From: an uncultured Neomegalonema sp.
GTDB lineage: Bacteria > Pseudomonadota > Alphaproteobacteria > Rhodobacterales > Rhodobacteraceae
Length of the DNA stretch: 64,000 nt
Reading direction: 5' to 3'
NCBI GenBank assembly: GCA_937928005.1
Contig: CALFVD010000013.1
Span: forward strand, 45,665-109,664
Positions 29,802-39,656 of this stretch are shown here, piece by piece (within the stretch, counting starts at the first letter, position 1; every line of letters starts with the position of its first letter). The notes beneath the pieces are model-generated. The model ran no database searches. It worked only from the letters and a program-made list of their open reading frames with translations, and was not told the DNA's origin. A program made the translations under genes and the position numbers.

Positions 29802-31019
29802 ATGGCCATTTTGGTGATGAAATTCGGCGGTACGTCCGTCGCGGACCTTGAATGCATTCACAATGCTGCGCTCAAGGTGAAGCGCGAGGTGGAAGCGGGC
29901 TGGCAAGTGGCGGTCGTCGTCTCGGCCATGTCGGGCGAGACGAACCGGCTGGTGAAGCTCGTGCGTGACGTCTCGACGCTCTACGACGCGCGCGAATACG
30001 ATGCCATTGTTGCGTCGGGTGAGCAGGTGACGAGCGGGCTGATGGCGCTGACCCTACAATCGCTTGGTGTGCCCGCCCGCTCGTGGCAAGGGTGGCAGAT
30101 TGCGCTGAAGACCGATGCCAGCCATGGGGCCGCGCGGATCGAGGATATAGATACCGGGCCGATGCTGGCGAAATTCGACGAGGGATTGCACGCGGTCTGT
30201 GCCGGGTTTCAGGGTGTCGGCCCCGATAACCGCATCGCGACGCTGGGCCGGGGCGGGTCGGATACCAGCGCGGTGGCGTTGGCGGCGGCTTTGGGTGCGG
30301 AACGCTGTGATATCTATACTGATGTGGAGGGGGTCTATACAACCGATCCACGCATCGAGCCGGATGCCCGCAAGATCGAGCGTATCGCCTTTGAGGAAAT
30401 GCTCGAACTCGCAAGCCAAGGGGCGAAAGTCCTGCAAACCCGCTCGGTCGAACTGGCCATGCGTTACAAGGTGCCGCTACAGGTGCGCTCCAGCTTTTCG
30501 GATGCGCCGGGAACCATCGTCTGCGACGAGGAGGAAATCGTGGAAAGCAATGTCGTCACCGGGGTCGCGTTTCAACGCGAAGAAGCCAAGATCACGCTCC
30601 AGAACGTCTCCGACCGCCCCGGCGTGGCCGCCGCCATATTCGGGCCACTGGCCAGCGCCAACGTCAATGTCGATATGATCGTGCAGAATATCTCGGATGA
30701 CGGACGCACCGACATGACCTTTACGGTCGGTTCGGATGATTTTGAGCGCGCGAAAGCAACCATCGAGGCGGCCCGTGACGATATCGGCTATGAGGGGCTG
30801 GTGGCGGATCGTGACGTGGCCAAAGTATCGGTCGTTGGGATCGGGATGCGTAGCCATACGGGCGTCGCGCAGCGCATGTTTGCCGCGCTGGCCGAGGAAG
30901 GCGTGAATATTCAGGTGATTACCACGTCTGAGATTAAAGTCTCGGTGCTGGTGCAGCGGAAATATATGGAACTGGCGGTTCGGTCGCTGCACGCGGCGTT
31001 TGGGTTGGAACAGGTGTGA
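29802..31019 (+). CDS. lysC: Aspartate kinase
   Basis: MAILVMKFGGTSVADLE, TLGRGGSDTSAVALAAAL, YTDVEGVYTTDPRI, C-terminal ACT repeats. Confidence 0.96.
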   Translation: MAILVMKFGGTSVADLECIHNAALKVKREVEAGWQVAVVVSAMSGETNRLVKLVRDVSTLYDAREYDAIVASGEQVTSGLMALTLQSLGVPARSWQGWQIALKTDASHGAARIEDIDTGPMLAKFDEGLHAVCAGFQGVGPDNRIATLGRGGSDTSAVALAAALGAERCDIYTDVEGVYTTDPRIEPDARKIERIAFEEMLELASQGAKVLQTRSVELAMRYKVPLQVRSSFSDAPGTIVCDEEEIVESNVVTGVAFQREEAKITLQNVSDRPGVAAAIFGPLASANVNVDMIVQNISDDGRTDMTFTVGSDDFERAKATIEAARDDIGYEGLVADRDVAKVSVVGIGMRSHTGVAQRMFAALAEEGVNIQVITTSEIKVSVLVQRKYMELAVRSLHAAFGLEQV

Positions 31020-31094
31020 TGACCTCCCCGCTAAGCGCCTTCTGCCCCCTCCCCCCCCCGTGGAGGAGGGCCGGAGTGGGGGGGCTTCAGACAG

Positions 31095-33386
31095 ATGAGT
31101 GACCCCTTCGCCAGCGGGTGGGGCGCGGGGCCGAAGCCCGGACCGGGGGCGGCGGCGTCACCGCGCCTGTTGCTGCGGCGCTTGCGACAGGCGCTGGCCG
31201 CGCCGGGGGATGGGCAACAACGGTTAGACCAGATCGTGACGTTGATTGCCCATTCGATGGCCGCCGAGGTCTGTTCGGTTTACCTGATCCGGGGGCAGGA
31301 CACGCTGCAACTATCGGCGACCGAGGGTCTGAAAGCCGAGGCGGTGCATGAGGCGCGGCTGAAAATCGGCGAGGGACTCGTAGGCGTTATTGCGCGGGAC
31401 GGTCGCCCCGTTGTCACCGCCAAGGCCCGCGAACATCCTGAGTTTCGTTATCTGCCGGAGACGGGCGAGGAACGCTATTCGTCGTTCCTGGGCGTACCGA
31501 TACAAAAGCTAGGGCGGACGATGGGTGTGCTGGTCGTACAGAACGAGCGGCCCCTGAATTACTCCGAGGAGGAAAGCGAGGCGCTATCCCTCGTCGCAAT
31601 GGTCATCGCGGAAATGGCCGAAGCGGGGACGCTGCTGACCAATGCGACTGGCGAAGGCGAGCACCATAGCCGTGAGCCGATTCATATTCAGGCGCAAGGG
31701 GCCGCCGATGGTGTGGCCATCGGTCCCGCCCATCTGCATGAGCCGAAGTTGTTGTTGCCCAATCCCATCGCCGAAGATCCCGCACATGAACGGGCACGGT
31801 TGCAGGATGCGTTGGGGCGGCTGCGTGCCGATATTGATGCGATGCTCGACGGGGATGGCGTGGCCGATGAGGGTGAGCATCGCGAGGTGCTGGAAACCTA
31901 TCGCATGTTTGCCAATGATCGGGGCTGGGTGCGCAAGCTGAACGAATATATCGTCTCTGGCCTGACGGCGGAGGCGGCGGTGGATGCGGCCCGCACCGAG
32001 GCACGGGCCAAGCTGCGCGGGGCACATGATGCCTACCTGCGCGAGCGGTTCGACGATATGGACGATATCGCGCAACGGCTGATGCGGCGACTGATTACGC
32101 CCGATGCGGATGCGGCAATGCCCGCAACCGGGGCGATCCTTGTCGCGCGCACGCTTGGCCCCGGCGAGATCATGGATTATCCGCGTGGCTTGCTGGGTGG
32201 GATCGTGCTGGAGGAGGGGGCGATTTCCTCCCATGCCGCCATTGTCGCGCGGGCAATGGACGTACCGCTGATCGTGCAGGCGGGCGGCATAACGCGCGAG
32301 GCGGAGACGGGCGACCCGATGATCGTCAATGGCGATCAAGGGCATGTGCATATCCGCCCGCGTGAGGATGTGGTCACGGCCTATGAGGAAAAGCTGTCAC
32401 TACGGGCGCAGGAAAAGGCGACGTTTGCGGCGCTGCGCGATTTGCCCTCCCGCACGCTCGATGGCTGTGATGTGACGCTCTATATGAATGGCGGTTTGGT
32501 CGCTGACCTGCCGAGCCTTGATGAAAGCGGGGCCGAGGGGGTGGGGCTGTTGCGGACCGAGCTACACTTCATGCTCAACAAGGCAATGCCGACGCGCGAG
32601 GATCAGGCGCGGTTTTATGGGCATGTGCTAGACAAGGCCGATGGGCGGCTGGTCAATTTTCGCACCCTCGATATCGGGTCAGACAAGGTGCTGCCGTATC
32701 TCAAACAACCGCGCGAGGAGAACCCGGCGCTGGGCTGGCGGGCGATCCGGGTGGGGCTAGACCGGCCCGTAGTGCTGCGAATGCAATTGCAGGCGATGCT
32801 GCGCGCCGCCGCCGGGCGACCTCTGCGGGTGATGTTCCCGATGGTGGCCGCGTTTGCCGAATTTGAGAAAGCGCGGGGGATGCTGCTGGAGGAGGCCGAG
32901 AAGGTCGATGCGGAGATGCGGCCCGAAAGCCTGAAAATCGGGGCGATGCTGGAGACGCCGAGCCTTGCCTTTGCACAGCGGCGGTTCTTTGAGATGGCGG
33001 ATTTCGTGTCGATTGGGGGGAATGATCTGGTGCAGTTCTTCTTTGCCGCCGACCGCACGAATGAGCGCACGGCGGGGCGGTATGAGGTAACGCATCCGGC
33101 GTTTCTGTCGCTGGTGCGGATGATCGTTGAGCGATGCGGCGAGGCGGGGACGGAGCTGAGCTTTTGTGGCGAGGCGGCGGGGCGGCCCCTCGATGCGCTG
33201 GCGCTATCGGCAATGGGGATACGCGCGCTGTCGATGCGCCCAGCCTCCATCGGGCCGGTCAAACGCGCCCTGCGCGCCGCCGACCTCGCCGCCCTCTACG
33301 CCGTGGCCGAGGATGCCGAGGCGAGCGGACAGCGGGTGCGCGATGCCCTGATCCAGCATTGCCACGAGAATATGGTGCCGATCTGA
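31095..33386 (+). CDS. ptsP: Phosphoenolpyruvate-protein phosphotransferase PtsP (GAF + EI)
   Basis: N-terminal GAF domain, GGIVLEEGAISSHAAIVARAMDVPLIV (phospho-His), GVGLLRTELHFM, SLAFAQRRFFEMADFVSIGGNDLVQFFFAADR. Confidence 0.95.
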   Translation: MSDPFASGWGAGPKPGPGAAASPRLLLRRLRQALAAPGDGQQRLDQIVTLIAHSMAAEVCSVYLIRGQDTLQLSATEGLKAEAVHEARLKIGEGLVGVIARDGRPVVTAKAREHPEFRYLPETGEERYSSFLGVPIQKLGRTMGVLVVQNERPLNYSEEESEALSLVAMVIAEMAEAGTLLTNATGEGEHHSREPIHIQAQGAADGVAIGPAHLHEPKLLLPNPIAEDPAHERARLQDALGRLRADIDAMLDGDGVADEGEHREVLETYRMFANDRGWVRKLNEYIVSGLTAEAAVDAARTEARAKLRGAHDAYLRERFDDMDDIAQRLMRRLITPDADAAMPATGAILVARTLGPGEIMDYPRGLLGGIVLEEGAISSHAAIVARAMDVPLIVQAGGITREAETGDPMIVNGDQGHVHIRPREDVVTAYEEKLSLRAQEKATFAALRDLPSRTLDGCDVTLYMNGGLVADLPSLDESGAEGVGLLRTELHFMLNKAMPTREDQARFYGHVLDKADGRLVNFRTLDIGSDKVLPYLKQPREENPALGWRAIRVGLDRPVVLRMQLQAMLRAAAGRPLRVMFPMVAAFAEFEKARGMLLEEAEKVDAEMRPESLKIGAMLETPSLAFAQRRFFEMADFVSIGGNDLVQFFFAADRTNERTAGRYEVTHPAFLSLVRMIVERCGEAGTELSFCGEAAGRPLDALALSAMGIRALSMRPASIGPVKRALRAADLAALYAVAEDAEASGQRVRDALIQHCHENMVPI

Positions 33387-33470
33387 TCGTCCTATAGATT
33401 TGTGCATTGAGCTTACCATCACTCATTTTTAACTGAATCCAGAGAGCTTCCAATCTCTCAGGGGGAGCAG

Positions 33471-33604
33471 CACAGTACACGACGCTCAGCTTTTGCGGGA
33501 AAAGTTTGCCAACTTCGCCCCTTGTAAAGCCAAGCATTTTCGGGCCTTCCAAAATCAACGATCAGGCAAAAACTCGCCGGAAATCATTTGTGTCGTGTAC
33601 CGTG
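33471..33604. mobile_element. 134-bp MITE-like element with ~13-bp TIRs and 9-bp flanking direct repeat
   Basis: Left end CACAGTACACGAC (33471), right end GTCGTGTACCGTG (33592-33604), 12/13 complementary; flanked by ggggagcag at 33462-33470 and 33605-33613. Confidence 0.55.
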
Positions 33605-33685
33605 GGGGAGCAGCAACCTCATGATGCGTGTACGAGATGTATAAGCTGATTTATCAAACAAATATTTGATTAGTTCATTGCGCCA

Positions 33686-35188
33686 TCAACAATTCAGCGT
33701 TTCACGCCAATTACTTACTAATCGCTTTGCGAGCATGTTTGAAACTGCGGGATTTGAGCTTTCGCGATTCAGGATGAAAAATGCGATCTGGTCTGTATTT
33801 CCTTCGATTAGATGCAGCATAATCAGATGATGGCCGAGGGTTAGTGTTGTCTCTTGCAGTGTTTCATCGCCAAGCAATCGCATCATCCGAATATCGGTGT
33901 CAATAACAGCCGAGAATATCTCGATGCATTCTTCGGCTTTAATTGTGTCTTCGGCAAAGCATGTGATCAGTTCTTTTGTACTGGCATTCATTACACCCGC
34001 CGTTTTAAGGCCGGTCATCTCCGCTATCGAACGCTTCAGCGTTTCGGCGGGGGTTTCCGGTACGGGCTCGGGGGTAATCGGCGCTGGTTCGGGTTCAGGT
34101 TCGACATATCGCGTTGTCACTTCCTCGATCGGCGCTTCTGGTGCCGAATCCGGGGCAGGCATAGCAACGCGATCAACGATTGGCGCAGCGGCGTCATCAA
34201 CATTGCCTCGGCGTCCAAAAGATTTGGGCACAGTTCTATTTTTAAAGAATGTTGACTCGATCAACGGCGCTTGCGTTTTCGCCTCTTCCTGAGCCGCAAT
34301 TTCATTCAAGGTTGCATCCATTTCCGATTCGCGCTTTGGCATCATCGGTGCAGGCGAAACTATCGCATCGGCGGGTAAGCCTTCACCGATTTGGTCGCCC
34401 CCGCGTCGGCCAAATTTGGGATCATCGAACGCCGATAGAAGGTCATCATCGGCAAAGCTCAGATCACCGAGCAAATCCTGCGCAATCTCGACCAGAGCCT
34501 GCCCGCCGGTCTCCGCCCATAGCTTATCGCTGGTCTGACAATCATTAAGCCGCTGTGTGGAGGCTTGCATGAAGACGATTTCGGTAAAGAAATCAGCGGC
34601 CTCACGCTGAAGGCGCGTTTCGATTTTGTCCAGATCCTCCGCCGAGCGCAATTTATCCGCGCGTGAGATCGCCAGAACGGAGCGTTTTGCGATGTCTTTG
34701 GGCAATGTCTGTATGATCGATTTCTCTGACAGCCGCCATGTCTGCGATGCGATTGTCACCCAGACGAGCAAGTTCGCCTCGCGCATGATGGCGCTATGTT
34801 TGGGGTCGATGCCATTCGTGGGATTGAAGGGCACCTCGATGATTTCGACGGCTTCGAGGCCCGGCATCGGCGTATGGATCACGATGTTTGCCACATCATC
34901 GCGCTCCACCACGTCCTCAAAGGAATCAAGCTCGTAGGATGCGCCATTGACCAGTTCAGCAACCAATACCGTCTTGGATGCATGGCGGATGCGCACGAGC
35001 GGGCGGCTGAAGAATCCCGGATCATTGGGCAGAAACGGGCGGCGCATGATGGCGTTCACGACGCTTGATTTGCCGACCTCGAATTCCCCACATACCACAA
35101 TCGTTTCTCGCTCGATTGCGTGCTTTGCCACCGTGCCGGAGGTCGTTTGAAGAGCCAAATTCATTGCCTGTATCCTCTCTTGGCTCAT
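33686..35188 (-). CDS. Dynamin-like/TRAFAC GTPase B
   Basis: P-loop GEFEVGKSSVVNAIM; ISRAD at the G4 position; G3 position reads EVPFNPTNG instead of DxPG; Pro/Glu-rich linker then helical C-terminus; 4-bp overlap with upstream gene. Confidence 0.75.
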   Translation of the reverse strand: MSQERIQAMNLALQTTSGTVAKHAIERETIVVCGEFEVGKSSVVNAIMRRPFLPNDPGFFSRPLVRIRHASKTVLVAELVNGASYELDSFEDVVERDDVANIVIHTPMPGLEAVEIIEVPFNPTNGIDPKHSAIMREANLLVWVTIASQTWRLSEKSIIQTLPKDIAKRSVLAISRADKLRSAEDLDKIETRLQREAADFFTEIVFMQASTQRLNDCQTSDKLWAETGGQALVEIAQDLLGDLSFADDDLLSAFDDPKFGRRGGDQIGEGLPADAIVSPAPMMPKRESEMDATLNEIAAQEEAKTQAPLIESTFFKNRTVPKSFGRRGNVDDAAAPIVDRVAMPAPDSAPEAPIEEVTTRYVEPEPEPAPITPEPVPETPAETLKRSIAEMTGLKTAGVMNASTKELITCFAEDTIKAEECIEIFSAVIDTDIRMMRLLGDETLQETTLTLGHHLIMLHLIEGNTDQIAFFILNRESSNPAVSNMLAKRLVSNWRETLNC

Positions 35189-37296
35189 GCCGCCGCTTTC
35201 ATCGCTTCCGATAGGAGATAATTCTCTTTGGCGGCGATGATCCGAAGACGGTGATCAATCACTTCGATGTCGCTTTGCAGGCGGTTCAGCATCTTCTCCC
35301 GATGCGCATCGCTGGCATTGTCACTCAGCGCCAGTTGATCGGCGCGCGACTGCTCATGGCGGTTATCAAGGGATTGCTCGACGATCTTTTTGATCAGGCT
35401 AAGTCGTTGTTTCCCGGACAAAACGCGATTGGTCATCGTTTCGGTATATGCTTCGATCATTTTTGTTGTTGCGGGATACACCTCGGCGGCAATGACTTTT
35501 TTCAGTGCTTCGATGGTTTTGGACATGTCGACATTCGTGTTCTTCTTCCAAAACGACCAATTGCGTTTTGAGACGAAATTCAGCGACAGCATCTTGCGTG
35601 ATGTTGTGAAGGTCACGGCTACGGTTTCTCCGGGCAGCAAATCCATCGAAATCCGAGACTCTAGACCCTCGGTGATCTGTTTTCCGGTTTGCAACGCGCG
35701 ATTCAGGCCATTCTGAAGAATATCATCGATACGATTGCGCACGGCTTCATATTGAACCGCTACACAATCCTCCATCGCGACGCGCAGGGGGAGGAGTTCA
35801 ATGCTCAAGTCTTCATCGATATCGGCATTGCCATTGAAAATCTCTTCGATCTTGGCGCTTTGATCCCGGATGAATTTTCCTGTTTCCACATCCATCTCTT
35901 GCTGGATCGCAACCCATGCATCGTTGATGATCGCATCAAGCTTATCATCCACATTGGAGAGTAGTTTTTCGAGGGCATTATCGACTTCACTGGCAATCAG
36001 TAGGTCGTCCTCGATGGTTTCCTTGTATTCCGAGATTCGGCCCGCGCCATAGCTTTCGATTTGATCCATGAGTTGATACCGCTTCCGTTGTGAAACGGCT
36101 TTGACGGCGGAGATTTGCGTGATGGCTTCAATTTTGGCGCGGTCGATAAAGCGCGCCCCGGATCCATTCGTAATTGCCATGGAGATCGCGTTCTTGACCT
36201 CTTCCAAACCAGAGGCGGCATAGAGTTTTTCGCGCGCGGTCTGGCCCGATGATGTGCGGTGCTCGCTCAGGAATATCTCAAAATTTGGATCATCAAGAAC
36301 TTCGGCGATATCCGCGTCCTTGGCATCTTCATTGATGGCCAATTCGGCCCAGCGCGCACTACCAAAGATAATCGAAAACTGCCCTTCGGGGATGGCATTC
36401 GTCAGGCGGTTTGTGATGTCCCGGACGACCCGCGCGATTCGCTTTGGATAGTTTTCAAGCTCATCAATGCGATTGATGTAGATGATGATATCCTTGTCGC
36501 CCTGCATGGCCACCATGCGGATCAACGCGATATCCACCTCGGTCAATGCCTGATGCGCCGATAGGGTCATCAAAAAGATGTCTGACTGATCCAAACTCTG
36601 ACAGGTAAATTCGTCCCGCACGAGGAACGGATCATTCACGCCGGGGGTGTCCGTGATGATCGTCGGGACGGCATAATCATCCGACCGCATAAACAGGTTC
36701 GCGGCTCGGGTGATGGATGCATAGCGCCCTAATGATTCGCGCTCAAGGCCCGCATCTGCGCCCGGTCCAGCACAGACATACCGTTGCAACAGATCGGCGG
36801 ACAGCATGTCGTATTCGTGTTTGGAGCCGAGCAGCGCATGGTAATAGCGGCCAAGGCGTCTCTCCGCATCGCGCCGCATTCCTTCGGTTTGTTCACGCAG
36901 CACTTCTGAGTCAAAGCCGGGCAGATTCTCTTCTGCCGCATCGCGCAAGCGCGTATCGCCATTGATGATACGGTCCCAATCTTCCTCGTTGAAAAAGTCG
37001 AAACGAGCGCCGCATTCCGGGTCTTCGGGAATGTTGATCCTCATGCTCGTGACAACGGAAGTCCACGGGTTCACATCCGATGGCAGGAACCCGATATTGC
37101 CGATCAAAGCATTGAGCGTCGATGATTTACCCGCTTTGACCTGACCGATGGCCGCAATCCGCGCCTTCCAGTCATTGAGGTCTTCGAGTTGCTTCTCGAA
37201 TGCCCCGACGAATTCGCCCGTTGATACCTCGACAAGATCGCCAAGCACTTTGCGAAGTCCATGGAGTTGAGCGTGATGTGATTGACCAATTCGCAT
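35185..37296 (-). CDS. Dynamin-like GTPase A
   Basis: P-loop GQVKAGKSSTLNALIG, switch II ITDTPGVNDPF, G4 INRIDELE; long helical C-terminus with NWSFWKK segment. Confidence 0.88.
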   Translation of the reverse strand: MRIGQSHHAQLHGLRKVLGDLVEVSTGEFVGAFEKQLEDLNDWKARIAAIGQVKAGKSSTLNALIGNIGFLPSDVNPWTSVVTSMRINIPEDPECGARFDFFNEEDWDRIINGDTRLRDAAEENLPGFDSEVLREQTEGMRRDAERRLGRYYHALLGSKHEYDMLSADLLQRYVCAGPGADAGLERESLGRYASITRAANLFMRSDDYAVPTIITDTPGVNDPFLVRDEFTCQSLDQSDIFLMTLSAHQALTEVDIALIRMVAMQGDKDIIIYINRIDELENYPKRIARVVRDITNRLTNAIPEGQFSIIFGSARWAELAINEDAKDADIAEVLDDPNFEIFLSEHRTSSGQTAREKLYAASGLEEVKNAISMAITNGSGARFIDRAKIEAITQISAVKAVSQRKRYQLMDQIESYGAGRISEYKETIEDDLLIASEVDNALEKLLSNVDDKLDAIINDAWVAIQQEMDVETGKFIRDQSAKIEEIFNGNADIDEDLSIELLPLRVAMEDCVAVQYEAVRNRIDDILQNGLNRALQTGKQITEGLESRISMDLLPGETVAVTFTTSRKMLSLNFVSKRNWSFWKKNTNVDMSKTIEALKKVIAAEVYPATTKMIEAYTETMTNRVLSGKQRLSLIKKIVEQSLDNRHEQSRADQLALSDNASDAHREKMLNRLQSDIEVIDHRLRIIAAKENYLLSEAMKAAA

Positions 37297-37403
37297 ATCG
37301 ACCGTTCTTCGTTTAAGGGACGCGGGTGGTGGGCTACCAATGTGGAAAGAGTATATTTTAACTGCTCAAGAAATCGTTCAGAGCCGTCGAGAGATTGCTT
37401 GGT

Positions 37404-38312
37404 TCAGCGCATTATCGCCTCACAAATCTGGACAATTTTCTTGGCCGTAGGTCGTTCTTCACGGCGCGGGCACAGGGCTTTCGATATGCTCGACAGGAAA
37501 AGCGCGGGGAAGCGGTCTGCATTTCGCAGCAATGGCTCGTTCTCTTCCGCTTGGTTCAACCGCTTGTTGGCGGGTTCCGGTGCGGTGCCTGAAACCATAT
37601 GATACAAGGTTGCGCCGAATGAATAGATATCACATTCATCCGTCGGATGAAGACGGCGGTTATAGAGTTCCGGTGCCGAATATCCGTCTTTAACGGCGCG
37701 TAGCCTGTTCGGTGGACGCCGGGTCGCTTCGCTTCCATCATTGAACAATGATGAACCAAAATCGATCAGCACAGGATCGACCGCCCCCCGCATGATGATG
37801 TTATCCGGCGCGATATCGCCATGGACCACCCCATTCGAGTGCAGGTAGGCAAGGGCGCTGGCGATACGTGATGCGATCTGAACGATTTGCCCCGGCTCCA
37901 GCCATTCCGGGTTATGCGCCATGATATCCTGCAAATCCGCGCCTTCGATGTATTCGAGAACGATGTACCCCGTTTCATTTTCCTCAAAGAAATCCAGCAC
38001 GCGCATAAGATTCGGGTGGCTCATTAGACCCGGCCACCATCCTTCTTCATTGAATAAAATGCGGAGTTCTCTGATTTCATTGTGAAATTCTGAAGGGCAC
38101 TGAACTGACAAATCCGTGCCGCGTCGTGAAAAGCCCTCTACGAAAAACTCCTTAATCGCATAGGTCTTCCCCGCCGCATTGTACGCTTTGTACACGATCC
38201 CAAAGCCGCCATTGCTAAGCGCCGACTCGATAATGAACGTACCGCCGCGCAATATTGTGCCGCCGCGCAGATCGTCATTCAGTTCGAGCAGGCTTTCTGC
38301 GGTGGCGCCCAA
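37404..38312 (-). CDS. Soluble eukaryotic-type Ser/Thr protein kinase
   Basis: LSNGGFGIVYKA, YAIKEF, HGDIAPDNI, DFGSSLF, GYSAPE, DIYSFGATLYHMVSG; no TM segment. Confidence 0.93.
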   Translation of the reverse strand: MGATAESLLELNDDLRGGTILRGGTFIIESALSNGGFGIVYKAYNAAGKTYAIKEFFVEGFSRRGTDLSVQCPSEFHNEIRELRILFNEEGWWPGLMSHPNLMRVLDFFEENETGYIVLEYIEGADLQDIMAHNPEWLEPGQIVQIASRIASALAYLHSNGVVHGDIAPDNIIMRGAVDPVLIDFGSSLFNDGSEATRRPPNRLRAVKDGYSAPELYNRRLHPTDECDIYSFGATLYHMVSGTAPEPANKRLNQAEENEPLLRNADRFPALFLSSISKALCPRREERPTAKKIVQICEAIMR

Positions 38313-38351
38313 AGTTTATCTCCTCACGTCGCGTAATCGACGGTGGTTGGG

Positions 38352-39128
38352 TCAGAGTCGCTCGCGTAGCGCACTGAGCCGCAATTCCAGTTCATCGAAT
38401 TGATCCGGGTATTCAGACATAACCAAACACCCTTCTCCGCCGAGCCAGGCCATTGCCGCCCCCCGGCAATCCCCGCCATCAACAACGATGAAGCGCAGAT
38501 CGGTGTCTTTACCGTTCAATTCCTCGCGCAGCGCGGCGACGCATCCATCGATCCATGCCGGGTCAATATTGGATGTTGCGGGGATATCGATTTCATCGGC
38601 GCTACCAAAACGCGCGCGCGGGTGGTCGGGAAACGTATCGTAGAATCCCTGAATCACCGCCGCATCCCCCTCATCATTCTGAGAGAGGGAGACATGATCG
38701 CAGAGCATCGATGCAGGATACCCCGAATGGGTAATGGTGCCGAGCGCATGGGGCAGGAATGTCTGTTCGATTATAATCCGCTTATCGGCAACGATCTTGA
38801 GCAACACCGAGGTAAAGGCCCGCGCAAATGAATCGTAATCCCCCTCGCAGACCGTCGCTTGCGGGGATTGCTGCCCTTCCCACAGGTTTTGTGGGTGGAC
38901 ATCGGCGACCTTGATGACGCGGCGGTTACGCGCAATCACCGACAGGCGCACACCATCCTCCGAGCGGATCGTGATCCGCCGTGGTAGGACCGTGTTGACG
39001 AGGGTGGCCTCCAGTTCGGCACAGGCGGTTTCCGTATCCATCTCTCTAAAGCCGGACGGACCACCATCACCATCGATAAGCGCGGTGATACTGTCGAAGG
39101 AGGCATGAAGTTTAGCGGAACTTGGCAC
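38352..39128 (-). CDS. Hypothetical protein (cassette component, family not recognised)
   Basis: 258-aa ORF in tight co-directional arrangement (3-bp gap to upstream ORF, 39 bp to kinase). Confidence 0.65.
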   Translation of the reverse strand: MPSSAKLHASFDSITALIDGDGGPSGFREMDTETACAELEATLVNTVLPRRITIRSEDGVRLSVIARNRRVIKVADVHPQNLWEGQQSPQATVCEGDYDSFARAFTSVLLKIVADKRIIIEQTFLPHALGTITHSGYPASMLCDHVSLSQNDEGDAAVIQGFYDTFPDHPRARFGSADEIDIPATSNIDPAWIDGCVAALREELNGKDTDLRFIVVDGGDCRGAAMAWLGGEGCLVMSEYPDQFDELELRLSALRERL

Positions 39129-39131
39129 GAT

Positions 39132-39530
39132 CTACGCCGCCTCCATCGTCATGGGAAGTTGAAAGATTTCCGAAGCGATTTCCATGAGATAGCTCCGGCT
39201 TGGGGATTTGCTGAATAGGCAAACCAAGGCATCATCCCCCTTGCGTAGGTCTTGAATGACGACCAGCACATCTCTTTTACGGACCCGCGTAATCGACACG
39301 AGTTGCGGTTCATTGGCGGATGCGCGAAAGGCCATTGCCGACGGGGATTTCAACGCCTCAATGGCATCCGCACCGACCTGCTGTACGATTGATTGCGACG
39401 TGGGCGACGCAGAGCTTTTCGAGAAGACAAGACCGGTCTCTTGATCGATTAGCATTGCAAGTTTGCAATCCTTGAATCGCTCATGCAAAGCATCGATCAT
39501 ATCGAGCGTCTTTTGCCTAAGATCATCCAT
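39132..39530 (-). CDS. Roadblock/LC7-like protein
   Basis: CKLAMLIDQETGLVFSKSS..LVSITRVRKRDVLVVIQDLRKGDDALVCLFSKSPSRSYLMEIASEIF; beta-strand/DxxTGL pattern parallels the 42825-43181 protein. Confidence 0.5.
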   Translation of the reverse strand: MDDLRQKTLDMIDALHERFKDCKLAMLIDQETGLVFSKSSASPTSQSIVQQVGADAIEALKSPSAMAFRASANEPQLVSITRVRKRDVLVVIQDLRKGDDALVCLFSKSPSRSYLMEIASEIFQLPMTMEAA

Positions 39531-39656
39531 CGTATTGACCGCCTCAATTGCCTTATGATTCAGTAATTTTACAGTAACTTGAATAAAAAACTAATTAATA
39601 ACTTTGCCTCTGCATTGGAAATCAATCTGTGCATTGAATTACCCATGTTCTGATAT

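Noticed and set aside
33259-33558. 99-aa minus ORF between ptsP and the cassette
   Set aside because: Overlaps the ptsP 3' end antisense and the MITE-like element; no recognisable domain.
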